DNA of 64,000 nucleotides, from the NCBI RefSeq assembly GCF_000741765.1, contig NZ_JGZU01000003.1, positions 1 through 64,000 on the forward strand, in the 5' to 3' direction. Numbering within the stretch: position 1 is the stretch's first letter; each line of letters starts with the position of its first letter. The notes beneath the pieces were generated by a model. The model had not been told where the DNA came from. It ran no database searches and was given only the letters and a program-made list of their open reading frames with translations. The position numbers were made by a program, and so were the translations under genes. Source of the stretch: Bifidobacterium tsurumiense. GTDB taxonomy: Bacteria > Actinomycetota > Actinomycetes > Actinomycetales > Bifidobacteriaceae. Shown here one piece after another: positions 38,033 to 47,381 of the stretch.

Positions 38033-38565
38033 CAGAACTCCATCGCAGGCAATACGTCATCGGCTATATCCGCATATCCGTCTTCCTTTTCAGCCAGGTA
38101 GTCTTCCCAGGCCTGTCGATTCCAGATTTCAGCGCGGGTGCCTACGCCTATGACGACGATGTCATCGCCCAAATTGGCGTAGTCACGAAGCATCTGAGGC
38201 ACCAGCACACGGCCTTGTTTGTCAGGATCCTGATCAACGGCGCCTGAAAGAAATACGCGGAGATATTCTCGTGCCGCCTTGTTGCCCATTGATGTGCGTT
38301 GGATCTGCATGGCAATGCGACGGAATTCGATTTGCGGCAACAAATACACACAGTGTTCCTGACCACGAGCAAGAACTAATCCATCCCCCAATTGAGTACG
38401 CATTTTTGCAGGGAGAGCCATACGACCTTTGGCGTCGATTTTGGGAGCGTATGTGCCAAGCAACAGTGGCGGAAGCCTGCAAACATTGATGTTCCTTGAT
38501 TTTCCGCGGTTTCGGCAGGGTATGCTTCGTCGCGTTGTGTTGACTGGCCAGTCATGCTCCCCCAC
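38032..38565 (-). CDS. mraZ: Transcriptional regulator MraZ
   Basis: The two AbrB-like domains are clear: LLGTYAPKIDAKGRMALPAK and, about 75 residues later, DKQGRVLVPQMLRDYANLG. MraZ is the DNA-binding repressor of the dcw operon. The start is unsettled. In frame there is a GTG at 38565 (177 residues) whose only SD (AAGGAG) directly touches it, and a TTG just before LGTYAP. The strong ribosome site in fact favours an ATG at 38555 in another frame (see findings). A MraZ box array lies upstream. Confidence 0.88.
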   Translation of the reverse strand: MGEHDWPVNTTRRSIPCRNRGKSRNINVCRLPPLLLGTYAPKIDAKGRMALPAKMRTQLGDGLVLARGQEHCVYLLPQIEFRRIAMQIQRTSMGNKAAREYLRVFLSGAVDQDPDKQGRVLVPQMLRDYANLGDDIVVIGVGTRAEIWNRQAWEDYLAEKEDGYADIADDVLPAMEF

Positions 38566-38604
38566 CTCCTTATCAACGGAAATTCACTACACGCGCAACT
38601 GCCT

Positions 38605-38639
38605 CACCACTTTACCCCACAGTTCACCATTTTTCCCCA
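38605..38639 (-). promoter_or_regulatory. mraZ: MraZ box array (four direct repeats)
   Basis: On the minus strand the sequence reads TGGGG-AAAAA-TGGTG-AACTG-TGGGG-TAAAG-TGGTG, that is four pentamers at an exact 10-base period (38639-38635, 38629-38625, 38619-38615, 38609-38605). MraZ is known to bind TGGGN repeats separated by 5 bases in its own promoter region, so autoregulation of the dcw operon is expected. Confidence 0.85.
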
Positions 38640-38640
38640 C

Positions 38641-39281
38641 CAATTCATAAAAATCTCACTCTTTCGCTCCACCTGTGCCACAAATTACGACACGCCGAAA
38701 TATCGAGAGTGCTTGAGCACGCCCGCCCAAGGCTTGAAAAATAAGGAATCACAGAGGCCATCGACGCATATTCATGCTGCATACAGCCTTCCTTGGAATG
38801 ACTGCAACATTTGAATCAAGAACGCGACCATTCCATATGCGCACACATCCATTTGCATACACATCCATATGCGCATAGCCATCCTTGGAATGATTGCAAG
38901 ATTCGAATCACAGACACGGACAGTCCATATGCCCACACCCATATGCCCACACAATCCGAGCTTGCTTCCCAGCCAGCATGCGCATAATGCGATACTCGAC
39001 TCAAACCGATGCCGCACACTCTTCCTCATCGTCACCAACGCTGGATGCCATATCAGACCGATATGCAGGCTCAAATTCAACTTGGGCGAAAATGATGTTT
39101 CCAAGCCAAAACCGGGATCATCGATGGCCTTCATGCCGAGAACAACAACCGAATGCTTGACGATTGGGAGTTCAACCGGCTGAAAATTCACTCACGGTTC
39201 ACTTCTGAGGTTCTTGCGCAAGGCAAAACGTAGAGTGCTTGCGCTACATTTGAATGCCTGAGTTTTCGTATCAAGGAACGG
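38641..39281. other. Gene-free interval between mraZ and helD
   Basis: The divergent region should hold the promoters of both mraZ and helD. It contains the 92-bp repeat listed separately and many CATATG/GCACAC words. Short open frames on both strands show no protein-like features. Confidence 0.5.
38788..38940. repeat. Imperfect tandem repeat, about 92-bp period
   Basis: CCTTGGAATGACTGCAACAT at 38791 recurs as CCTTGGAATGATTGCAAGAT at 38883, followed in both copies by a TGAATCA/CGAATCA word and then TTCCATATGCGCACAC or GTCCATATGCCCACAC. So there are two copies, with shorter CATATGCNCAC units in between and after. Confidence 0.65.
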
Positions 39282-41567
39282 ATGTCCATGTCGACTTACT
39301 CCTCACAATTGCACGAGGAACAGCAGTCAATCGATCGTGCCTACAACCGACTTGACGCATTGCGCGCACAGGCCAGATCACGTCTGGCCGACGTTCGCGC
39401 GGCCGGTTCCCACGGCTCCCCAACGCAACGCACTGAGCGCGATTCCTTTGCCGCCATGTATGAGGACCGCCTCACGCAACTTCGCGCCGTTGAAGATCGT
39501 TTGGTTTTCGGACGCCTGGATGACACTCAAGGCGAGCGCCGATACATCGGGCGAATAGGACTTTCCAGCGATGAGCACGAGCCCATCCTTACCGATTGGA
39601 GAGCCGAAGCCGCACGGCCCTTCTATGAGGCGACACCTTCAAATCACGGCGACATCGTTATGCGCCGTCATATTACGCTGAGTTTCCGCGAGGTAGTCGG
39701 CGTTGAAGATGAAGTACTCGATATTCATTCCGATCAGGTCAGCGAGGCATCATCAGCCGGAACGCTTACCGGCGAAGGCGCGTTGCTCGCGTCGTTGAGC
39801 TCTCGCCGCACCGGCAAAATGACCGATATCGTTGCAACCATTCAAGCCGAACAAGATCGCATCATTCGCGCTCCTATGGATCACGCGATAGTCGTGCAGG
39901 GAGGCCCTGGCACAGGAAAAACCGCCGTGGCTTTGCACCGCGCTGCGTATTTGCTCTACACACATCGACGCATGCTCGAGCGTTCCGGAGTTCTGGTCGT
40001 CGGACCAAGCTCAACATTCCTGCACTACATCGATCAGGTTCTTCCTTCTCTTGGAGAGACCGGCGTGGTCAGCCGCACCATAGCCGATCTCATCCCCGGC
40101 ATTGAAGCGACGGCAATAGATTCCCCTAGGGCCGCAATGCTGAAAGGCGAGCGCCGCATGAGGCATGCCATTGCCAATGCCGTCGCCGCAAGGGTTCGCA
40201 TTCCAGAGCAGTTGCCGACAATACGCATCAACGGATTTGCCGTCCCCATGCTGCGCAGTGATATCGAACAGGCTCAGCTTGATGCCAAGCGCACTCGACA
40301 ACCGCATAATAAGGCACGAGAAACCTTCATTCGATCAATGCTCTCGACCCTGCGCGTACGCTACAGCGAGCAATTGGATTACACACCAGAGCAGGCTGAG
40401 CTCAACGATGTGATGATGCAACTACGTATGAATGACACTGTGCGCAAGACTTTGAATCTGGCTTGGTTGCCCATGACCGCAACCTGGCTTATCGATCAGC
40501 TGTTCTCTAAGGCCGATCAGTTGCGCAAATACGCATCCTGGCTCAGTGAAAGCGATATCTCAACCTTGTTGCGCCCCAAGGGTTCCCCTCTTACTCAGTC
40601 CGACATACCTCTTATTGATGAGGCGATGGAATTACTCGGACCGGATCCCAAAGCGATGGCTAGACAAGCCGCCCTTGACGCAAAACGTGCCGAAGAAGAG
40701 CAATTTGCCAAGGACACCTTGGCTCAAGCCGGAATTGGTTCAGGTATTGTCACATCACAAATGCTGCTCGACCATATCAACGGCGCCGATGCGGAACTCA
40801 CCGCACAACGCGCGGCAGCCGATCGCGAATGGACATACGGTCATGTCGTGGTTGACGAGGCACAGGAACTGACGCCTATGGAATGGCGTATGCTGATTCG
40901 CCGCTGCCCCACCCGATCGTTCACCATCGTCGGCGATGTGGCGCAAACCACCGCTCTTGGCGGCACTCGCCGCTGGAGCAAGACCATGAACGCATTATTC
41001 GGAGAAGCCAGCTGGGATTTGCATGAGTTAACCATCAACTATCGCAATCCTCAGGAGGTTTCTGAACTTGCTTCTGATTTTGCGCAATCCGAGGGCCTTT
41101 ACATTTCCACGGTGAATGCAGTGCGTACCATCCCCGATTCTGTTGCTCGCATTACGACAAACACCAACGCCGAGCTTATGGATGAAGTGAGCACACAAGC
41201 TCTTGATCTGGTTCAGCAATTCGTTGCAGATGACGGCACAGGACGTGTGGCGATTATCGCCCCGCGCAATCTTATTAACCCCTTACGCAATTCGATACGT
41301 CATTCACTCCATGAGCATCTGGATGCCGATCGATTTGAACGGCTTGATCAACAGCAGACCTGGGATGAACAGATTAGTGTCTGTGACACCCAAACCGTCA
41401 AGGGTTTGGAATACGACGCCGTCATCGTCGTCCAGCCTGGCGCCATCCAAGAGGAAGCTCCTTCACGACTGGTAGCGGCATCCGATCTGTATGTGGCCAT
41501 GACCCGTCCGACACAACGTCTGCTTATAGTGCGGACACAGGAAGGCGAAAACGAATTAGCGTTCTAA
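39282..41567 (+). CDS. helD: HelD-like RNA polymerase-associated UvrD-family ATPase
   Basis: The 761-residue protein has a coiled-coil N-terminal arm (about 1-80, EEQQSIDRAYNRLDALRAQA), a domain with YIGRIGL, then a split superfamily 1 motor: Walker A GGPGTGKTAVALHR near 207, DEaQ box VVDEAQELTPMEW, GDVAQTT, and C-terminal TVKGLEYDAVIVV and YVAMTRPTQRL. This order fits HelD of Gram-positives, which removes stalled RNA polymerase from DNA with ATP. Two starts (ATG 39282 and 39288) share AAGGA. serA follows after 9 bases. Confidence 0.88.
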   Translation: MSMSTYSSQLHEEQQSIDRAYNRLDALRAQARSRLADVRAAGSHGSPTQRTERDSFAAMYEDRLTQLRAVEDRLVFGRLDDTQGERRYIGRIGLSSDEHEPILTDWRAEAARPFYEATPSNHGDIVMRRHITLSFREVVGVEDEVLDIHSDQVSEASSAGTLTGEGALLASLSSRRTGKMTDIVATIQAEQDRIIRAPMDHAIVVQGGPGTGKTAVALHRAAYLLYTHRRMLERSGVLVVGPSSTFLHYIDQVLPSLGETGVVSRTIADLIPGIEATAIDSPRAAMLKGERRMRHAIANAVAARVRIPEQLPTIRINGFAVPMLRSDIEQAQLDAKRTRQPHNKARETFIRSMLSTLRVRYSEQLDYTPEQAELNDVMMQLRMNDTVRKTLNLAWLPMTATWLIDQLFSKADQLRKYASWLSESDISTLLRPKGSPLTQSDIPLIDEAMELLGPDPKAMARQAALDAKRAEEEQFAKDTLAQAGIGSGIVTSQMLLDHINGADAELTAQRAAADREWTYGHVVVDEAQELTPMEWRMLIRRCPTRSFTIVGDVAQTTALGGTRRWSKTMNALFGEASWDLHELTINYRNPQEVSELASDFAQSEGLYISTVNAVRTIPDSVARITTNTNAELMDEVSTQALDLVQQFVADDGTGRVAIIAPRNLINPLRNSIRHSLHEHLDADRFERLDQQQTWDEQISVCDTQTVKGLEYDAVIVVQPGAIQEEAPSRLVAASDLYVAMTRPTQRLLIVRTQEGENELAF

Positions 41568-41576
41568 GGTGGAACC

Positions 41577-42776
41577 ATGCCTAAAGCACTGTTATTGGAG
41601 AATATCCATCCTTTTGCCGCTGAATCCTTACGAGATCACGGCTTTGAAGTTGAGACCCGCAAAGGGGCTCTGTCCCAAGACGAACTTATTGACGCTCTTG
41701 AAGGCGTTGACCTTTTAGGCATACGATCTAAGACCAATGTGACCCAGGCAGTTATAGACGCGCGTCCTGAACTGAATGCTGTCGGATGCTTCTGCATTGG
41801 CACCAATCAAGTGGATCTGGAATATGCCGGGAAACGCGGAATCGCCGTATTCAATGCACCATATTCCAATACACGATCTGTGGTTGAGCTGGTTATCGCC
41901 GACATCATTTGCCTCTTGCGCCGCATTCCCGCGCATACGCACCATATGAAGCATGGCATGTGGGACAAAACCGCATCTGGATCCCATGAGGTGCGTGGCA
42001 AAACGCTAGGCATCATCGGTTACGGCAATATCGGCTCCCAGCTATCCGTACTTGCAGAAGCCCTCGGCATGCGTGTGATCTTCTATGATCTGGACGAAAA
42101 GCTTGCCATGGGCAATGCCAAGCGTATGCGTAATCTCAATGATCTGCTTGAGCAGGCCGATGCAGTAACCCTGCATGTCGATGGTCGCAAGTCAAATACC
42201 GGTTTCTTCGGCGAAGAACAATTCGCTCATATGAAGCAGGATGCGATTTTCATCAATCTTTCCCGTGGATTCATCGCGGATCTCGATGCCCTGAAGCGCC
42301 ATTTGCAGTCAGGACATCTCTCCGGCGCCGCAGTGGATGTGTTCCCAGTCGAACCCAAGAGCAGCGGCGATCCGTTCACCACTTCTTTGGCCGATGAAGA
42401 CAATATGATTCTGACTCCTCATATCGGAGGCTCGACACTTGAGGCACAAGAGGCAATCGGCCATTTTGTCACTCAGCGTCTTGAGGATTATTGGTTCAAG
42501 GGATCAACCATGCTCTCCGTGAATCTGCCACAAATCACGCTTTCAGATTATCGTGGCGCGGCACGTATTGCGCATCTCCATGACAACTTGCCTGGAGTTC
42601 TTGCTCGCGTCAACCAGGTCTTGGGCTCAGAAAATATCAATATCACCGCCCAATCTCTTGGCACAGAGGGAGAGATTGGCTATGTGGTCACGGATGTTGC
42701 CCAGGTTCCAAGCGAATCGGCATTGGAAGCCCTCCGCAATCTCGAAGGCACTATTCGTATGAAGGTTATGAAGTAG
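41577..42776 (+). CDS. serA: D-3-phosphoglycerate dehydrogenase
   Basis: The 399-residue enzyme makes the first committed step to serine from 3-phosphoglycerate with NAD. Visible are IGTNQVD, the nucleotide fold GIIGYGNIGSQLSVLAEALG, FINLSRGF, the catalytic pair region EPKSSGDPF and TPHIGGSTLEAQE, and a C-terminal ACT domain (DNLPGVLARVNQVL), the serine-feedback site of the E. coli-type short form. AAGGTGGAACC precedes the start. It follows helD by 9 bases. Confidence 0.96.
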   Translation: MPKALLLENIHPFAAESLRDHGFEVETRKGALSQDELIDALEGVDLLGIRSKTNVTQAVIDARPELNAVGCFCIGTNQVDLEYAGKRGIAVFNAPYSNTRSVVELVIADIICLLRRIPAHTHHMKHGMWDKTASGSHEVRGKTLGIIGYGNIGSQLSVLAEALGMRVIFYDLDEKLAMGNAKRMRNLNDLLEQADAVTLHVDGRKSNTGFFGEEQFAHMKQDAIFINLSRGFIADLDALKRHLQSGHLSGAAVDVFPVEPKSSGDPFTTSLADEDNMILTPHIGGSTLEAQEAIGHFVTQRLEDYWFKGSTMLSVNLPQITLSDYRGAARIAHLHDNLPGVLARVNQVLGSENINITAQSLGTEGEIGYVVTDVAQVPSESALEALRNLEGTIRMKVMK

Positions 42777-42794
42777 CCTTAAGCACTTCATCGA

Positions 42795-42840
42795 ATATGG
42801 CAAGATCCCGGTTCAGCTTGAATCCGGGATCTTGCCATAT
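42795..42840. terminator. Terminator-like hairpin between serA and nrdR
   Basis: A perfect 17-bp stem (ATATGGCAAGATCCCGG at 42795-42811 with its complement at 42824-42840) around a 12-base loop, between convergent genes. No T run. Confidence 0.75.
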
Positions 42841-42894
42841 CTGAAACGCAGCACATTGCAATCTGTCGAAACATACCGTCATGAGGCGGGATTG

Positions 42895-43347
42895 TCACTG
42901 TTGCTTGCCTTGCTTCAATTCCTCGATTGCACGTTCAAAATCTTCCAGACCCTCGAAGTTCTGATATACGCTGGCAAATCGCAGGTATGCGACCTCGTCC
43001 AAATCATGCAGAGGCTTCAAAATAGCCTTGCCAACATCTTCTGATTTGACTTGAGCCAATCCCCGAGCCCTTAAATCCTCTTCGACCTTGAGCCCGATCA
43101 TTTTCAAATCGTCTTCATTGATTGGCCTGCCCTGGCACGCTTTGCGCACACCGGAAACCACTTTGTCACGGTCAAAAGGCTCGACACTCCCAGAGCGCTT
43201 CATCACCAATAACATCGTGGTTTCCACTGTGGTGAATCGTTTTCCACAACTGAGGCATTCACGCCTTCTGCGAATGGAATGGCCGTCATCGCTAATTCGC
43301 GTATCTACGACCTTGGTAACCGGATTTTGACAAAATGGGCAATGCAT
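42895..43347 (-). CDS. nrdR: Ribonucleotide reductase regulator NrdR
   Basis: The 150-residue repressor has an N-terminal zinc ribbon (CPFC at 3-6 and CLSC near 31-34) and an ATP-cone domain (VMKRSGSVEPFDRDKVVSGV). It senses ATP/dATP and represses nrd genes at NrdR boxes. It lies 20 bases downstream of the LysM gene on the same strand, so it may share the SOS-controlled promoter. Confidence 0.97.
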   Translation of the reverse strand: MHCPFCQNPVTKVVDTRISDDGHSIRRRRECLSCGKRFTTVETTMLLVMKRSGSVEPFDRDKVVSGVRKACQGRPINEDDLKMIGLKVEEDLRARGLAQVKSEDVGKAILKPLHDLDEVAYLRFASVYQNFEGLEDFERAIEELKQGKQQ

Positions 43348-43367
43348 GCACCCAAGAGTACCATTGC

Positions 43368-43754
43368 CTATTCAACAGGGACAATCAATCGTTGCCCAGG
43401 GCGTAGTGAAACCGAGTCCAAATTATTCAACTTCATCAAGCGATCAACACTTTGCGACACATCCTGGCCTGCAGGCGTGATTTCAACAGCGTATGACCAT
43501 AGAGTATCGCCCGGCTGGACTGTGTAGCTCACCACTTGCGTGGGACCGGTCTGGGAATGCGCAGACTCAGGAACCGCCACAGACCACAGTGTCCAAGCGC
43601 TCACCACAGCAAGCAAGACAACAGCCACGCGTCCTCGCCAGTTCAACTTCACTTTCGACGTCTTGCGAGACGAGGCCCCATCACGAAACCGAACACCTGA
43701 CGCCGTGGCATGGGAATCCCTACGAACTGCGACCACCGACATTACTTCGCCCAT
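43368..43754 (-). CDS. LysM-domain membrane protein next to lexA (possible SOS division inhibitor)
   Basis: The 128-residue protein has a basic N-terminus, one membrane segment (about 42-62: VAVVLLAVVSAWTLWSVAV) and a C-terminal LysM domain (SYTVQPGDTLWSYAVEI to LRPGQRLIVPVE) that would bind peptidoglycan outside. ATG 43754 has AAGGA six bases upstream. It is divergent from lexA across a cluster of LexA boxes. In mycobacteria the gene in this position (Rv2719c/ChiZ) is an SOS-induced LysM protein that delays division; the same role here is inference from position and architecture. Confidence 0.85.
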   Translation of the reverse strand: MGEVMSVVAVRRDSHATASGVRFRDGASSRKTSKVKLNWRGRVAVVLLAVVSAWTLWSVAVPESAHSQTGPTQVVSYTVQPGDTLWSYAVEITPAGQDVSQSVDRLMKLNNLDSVSLRPGQRLIVPVE

Positions 43755-43765
43755 CTTCGTTCCTT

Positions 43766-43851
43766 TCGAACACATGTTCTATCGAACATCTGTACGTATC
43801 TTCGCACATCTGTTCGACTAATGCAAGGAAAACTCTCGAACAGATGTTTGA
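43766..43851. promoter_or_regulatory. lexA: Four LexA (SOS) boxes in the lexA/LysM intergenic region
   Basis: Compared with the actinobacterial/Gram-positive box TCGAACNNNNGTTCGA, four 16-mers match: TCGAACACATGTTCTA (43766), TCGAACATCTGTACGT (43782, abutting), TCGCACATCTGTTCGA (43802) and TCGAACAGATGTTTGA (43836). Each departs from consensus in a few positions only. The last overlaps the lexA -35. Together they predict autoregulation of lexA and SOS control of the LysM gene. Confidence 0.9.
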
Positions 43852-43876
43852 TTTCACACGAAACACACGTTATGCT
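43848..43876 (+). promoter_or_regulatory. lexA: lexA promoter
   Basis: TTGATT (43848-43853) and TATGCT (43871-43876) with 17-base spacing, 28 bases before the GTG start. The -35 overlaps the fourth LexA box. Confidence 0.7.
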
Positions 43877-43904
43877 GGAAACATAAAGCCGAAAGGAGCC
43901 ATTT

Positions 43905-44627
43905 GTGAGCACCACCCCATTCCCCCACCCACGTTCGCAGGATACGCAAGCCGAGAGCTCGCTCACCGAACGTCAGCGCAAGGTGCTTGGCGCCATTCGA
44001 ACACATATTGCACAGCATGGCTTCGCACCTTCTTTCCGCGAAATAGGTGAAGCCGCAGGATTGAAAAGCCCGTCCTCTGTCAAGCATCAGCTCAATGTGC
44101 TTGAGGAGAAGGGGCTCATTCGCATGAACGCCAATAAGGGCCGTGCACTTGAACTTGTCGAAACCCCTCAAGAAACACCCGCTGAAACACAGCAAGCCTC
44201 TGCAACGATCCTCCCCTTCCCGCAGATCGGAGAACGCACCGAGTCCATCCTCGCTTCGCGCGATGTGCCACTTGTCGGACGAATCGCAGCAGGAACCCCC
44301 ATTACCGCCGAGCAGCATGTCGATGATGTGATGCGGTTGCCAGAAAGGCTTACCGGAACCGGCAATCTGTTCATGCTCGAAGTCCATGGTGATTCCATGG
44401 TTGATGCTGCAATTTGCGATGGCGATTTCGTGGTCGTACGAGAGCAGCATTCAGCATCAAACGGCGATATCGTTGCGGCTTTGCTTGATGATGAGGCCAC
44501 AGTCAAAACCTTCCGCCAAGACAATGACCATATTTGGCTTATGCCGCACAACCCCGCATACTCTCCCATTGACGGAACTCATGCCACCATCATGGGAAAA
44601 GTGGTGACAGTACTGAGAAAGGTGTGA
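43905..44627 (+). CDS. lexA: SOS repressor LexA
   Basis: The 240-residue repressor has a winged helix N-terminus (SLTERQRKVLGAIRTHI, PSFREIGEAAGL, SSVKHQLNVLEEKG) and an S24 autoprotease domain. The cleavage site is Ala129-Gly130 (VGRIAAGTP); the catalytic Ser164 is in HGDSMVD and Lys201 in ATVKTF. The start is GTG with AAAGGAG upstream. RecA-induced self-cleavage relieves repression. Confidence 0.97.
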   Translation: MSTTPFPHPRSQDTQAESSLTERQRKVLGAIRTHIAQHGFAPSFREIGEAAGLKSPSSVKHQLNVLEEKGLIRMNANKGRALELVETPQETPAETQQASATILPFPQIGERTESILASRDVPLVGRIAAGTPITAEQHVDDVMRLPERLTGTGNLFMLEVHGDSMVDAAICDGDFVVVREQHSASNGDIVAALLDDEATVKTFRQDNDHIWLMPHNPAYSPIDGTHATIMGKVVTVLRKV

Positions 44628-44986
44628 GGCCGAAATCCACTCCGGCAACAATCGCCAACAAGATAAGAGGAACGCACGATCCTGCTTCTTGAACATGTCA
44701 ACGCATTACGCAAGGTGCCGGATCGACTCTCTTCGGCCCAAAACTTGGGGCCAACTGCTCAGTTACGCATAACCGCAAGGCAGGCGAAACCCGAACCAGT
44801 TGACCCATCACACCAACGTTGAGCGATTGGCGAATGCGAGTCGCATCCAAGAGCTTTTTCGGTCATGCAGATTGCATTCTGATATTGGTTTCATGCCCAA
44901 AATTAGCCGGCCAATACATTGCACAAACGGCTATAACCCCAGTCTGTTGAGGATGCCGTTATTCGCAGCTCTCAGAGCGCCCACCA
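44628..44986. other. Gene-free interval after lexA
   Basis: I see no gene. A weak hairpin (GGCCC at 44735, GGGCC at 44748) could end lexA or the convergent transporter transcript. Confidence 0.4.
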
Positions 44987-45904
44987 TCAGGCATGCACTT
45001 CTTCCTGTGCATCATCGCTATACCCCAAAGGCTCCAACTGGAAGGTGGTATGCGGAACCGAAACCGGGAAGTGTTTTTGTAAGCATTGCTGTAATTGATG
45101 CAGAACCTCAGCAGCCTCTTCCATGCTCAAATCCGGATCCACAACAATATGGGCCATAAGCACCGGCATACCAGTAGACACCGTACTCGCATGCAAATCA
45201 TGGACTGCAATAACGTGATCACCTTCTTCAAGGTGGGCTCTGACCTGATCAAGATCCAATCCTTCAGGAGCCTCTTCTAATAGCACTCTCACCGCTTTAT
45301 GCAAAAGCTTCAACGCCCGCGGAATCATCAGGAGTGCGATAACGCCACCTGCAACCGCATCGAATCCCGACCATCCAGTACTCAACATAACTATTGCTGA
45401 AATGACAACAGCCACCGACCCTAGGGCATCATTCATCACTTCAAGAAATGCCGCACGCATATTCATATTGTCCGCACTTGAAGACACCAGTAATGCCATG
45501 GAAACCAGATTCGCAGCCAAGCCAATGATGCCGAATATCAGCAGCAGACGGATGTCATGAATCGCATCATCCGTCGAACCAAACAGCCGCATCCCTGACT
45601 CGACAACGGCATATATGCCAACCATCAGCAACACCAATGAACCCGCAGCTGCAGTGAGCACTTCCAAACGAGCCCAGCCCCATGTTCGCGAACCTTCGGG
45701 CTTGCGGCGCATCAGCACGGCGGTAATCGTAGAAGCAACCAGCACCGAGACGTCAGTAAGCATATGTCCTGCATCAACCAAAAGAGCCAGAGAACCGGTG
45801 ATCAAGGCACCTGCGACTTCGGCGATCAGCACGCCGCTTGTCATAGTCAATGTCAGCATCAATCTTCTCTGATGGAGTTCGGCTCCATGATTATGTTCGC
45901 TCAT
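44987..45904 (-). CDS. Cation diffusion facilitator, probable zinc exporter
   Basis: The 305-residue protein has six hydrophobic segments; the transport site pair is seen in LLVDAGHMLTDVS (TM2) and EVMNDALGSVAV (TM5), the His/Asp pattern of zinc-selective CzcD/ZitB transporters. The cytoplasmic C-terminal domain carries HDLHASTVSTG and MAHIVVDPDLS. The N-terminus has EHNHG. ATG 45904 has AGGG seven bases upstream; GTG 45910 is an alternative. Confidence 0.9.
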   Translation of the reverse strand: MSEHNHGAELHQRRLMLTLTMTSGVLIAEVAGALITGSLALLVDAGHMLTDVSVLVASTITAVLMRRKPEGSRTWGWARLEVLTAAAGSLVLLMVGIYAVVESGMRLFGSTDDAIHDIRLLLIFGIIGLAANLVSMALLVSSSADNMNMRAAFLEVMNDALGSVAVVISAIVMLSTGWSGFDAVAGGVIALLMIPRALKLLHKAVRVLLEEAPEGLDLDQVRAHLEEGDHVIAVHDLHASTVSTGMPVLMAHIVVDPDLSMEEAAEVLHQLQQCLQKHFPVSVPHTTFQLEPLGYSDDAQEEVHA

Positions 45905-46045
45905 ATTCACACCCTATGCGCGGATGCCACCAACTCGCAACCCTTCGGTCACCCCATCCGCAAACGGTGAAATACCGAACTCAGAACACTCAACCATGTG
46001 CGATTCACTGGTGGTTTACAACTTGGAAATACGAACGCAGGCAAA

Positions 46046-46078
46046 ACAAAAAGAGTCCGACTCGAAAGCCGGACTCTT
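46046..46078 (-). terminator. Terminator of ldh
   Basis: Read on the minus strand, AAGAGTCCG and CGGACTCTT form a 9-bp stem with a 10-base loop, followed by TTTTTG. Confidence 0.88.
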
Positions 46079-46098
46079 CAAAGAGACGAGAATGCAGA

Positions 46099-47381
<1,283 letters not shown>

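Noticed and set aside
44800-45159. 119-codon plus-strand frame after lexA
   Set aside because: Mostly antisense to the CDF transporter gene.
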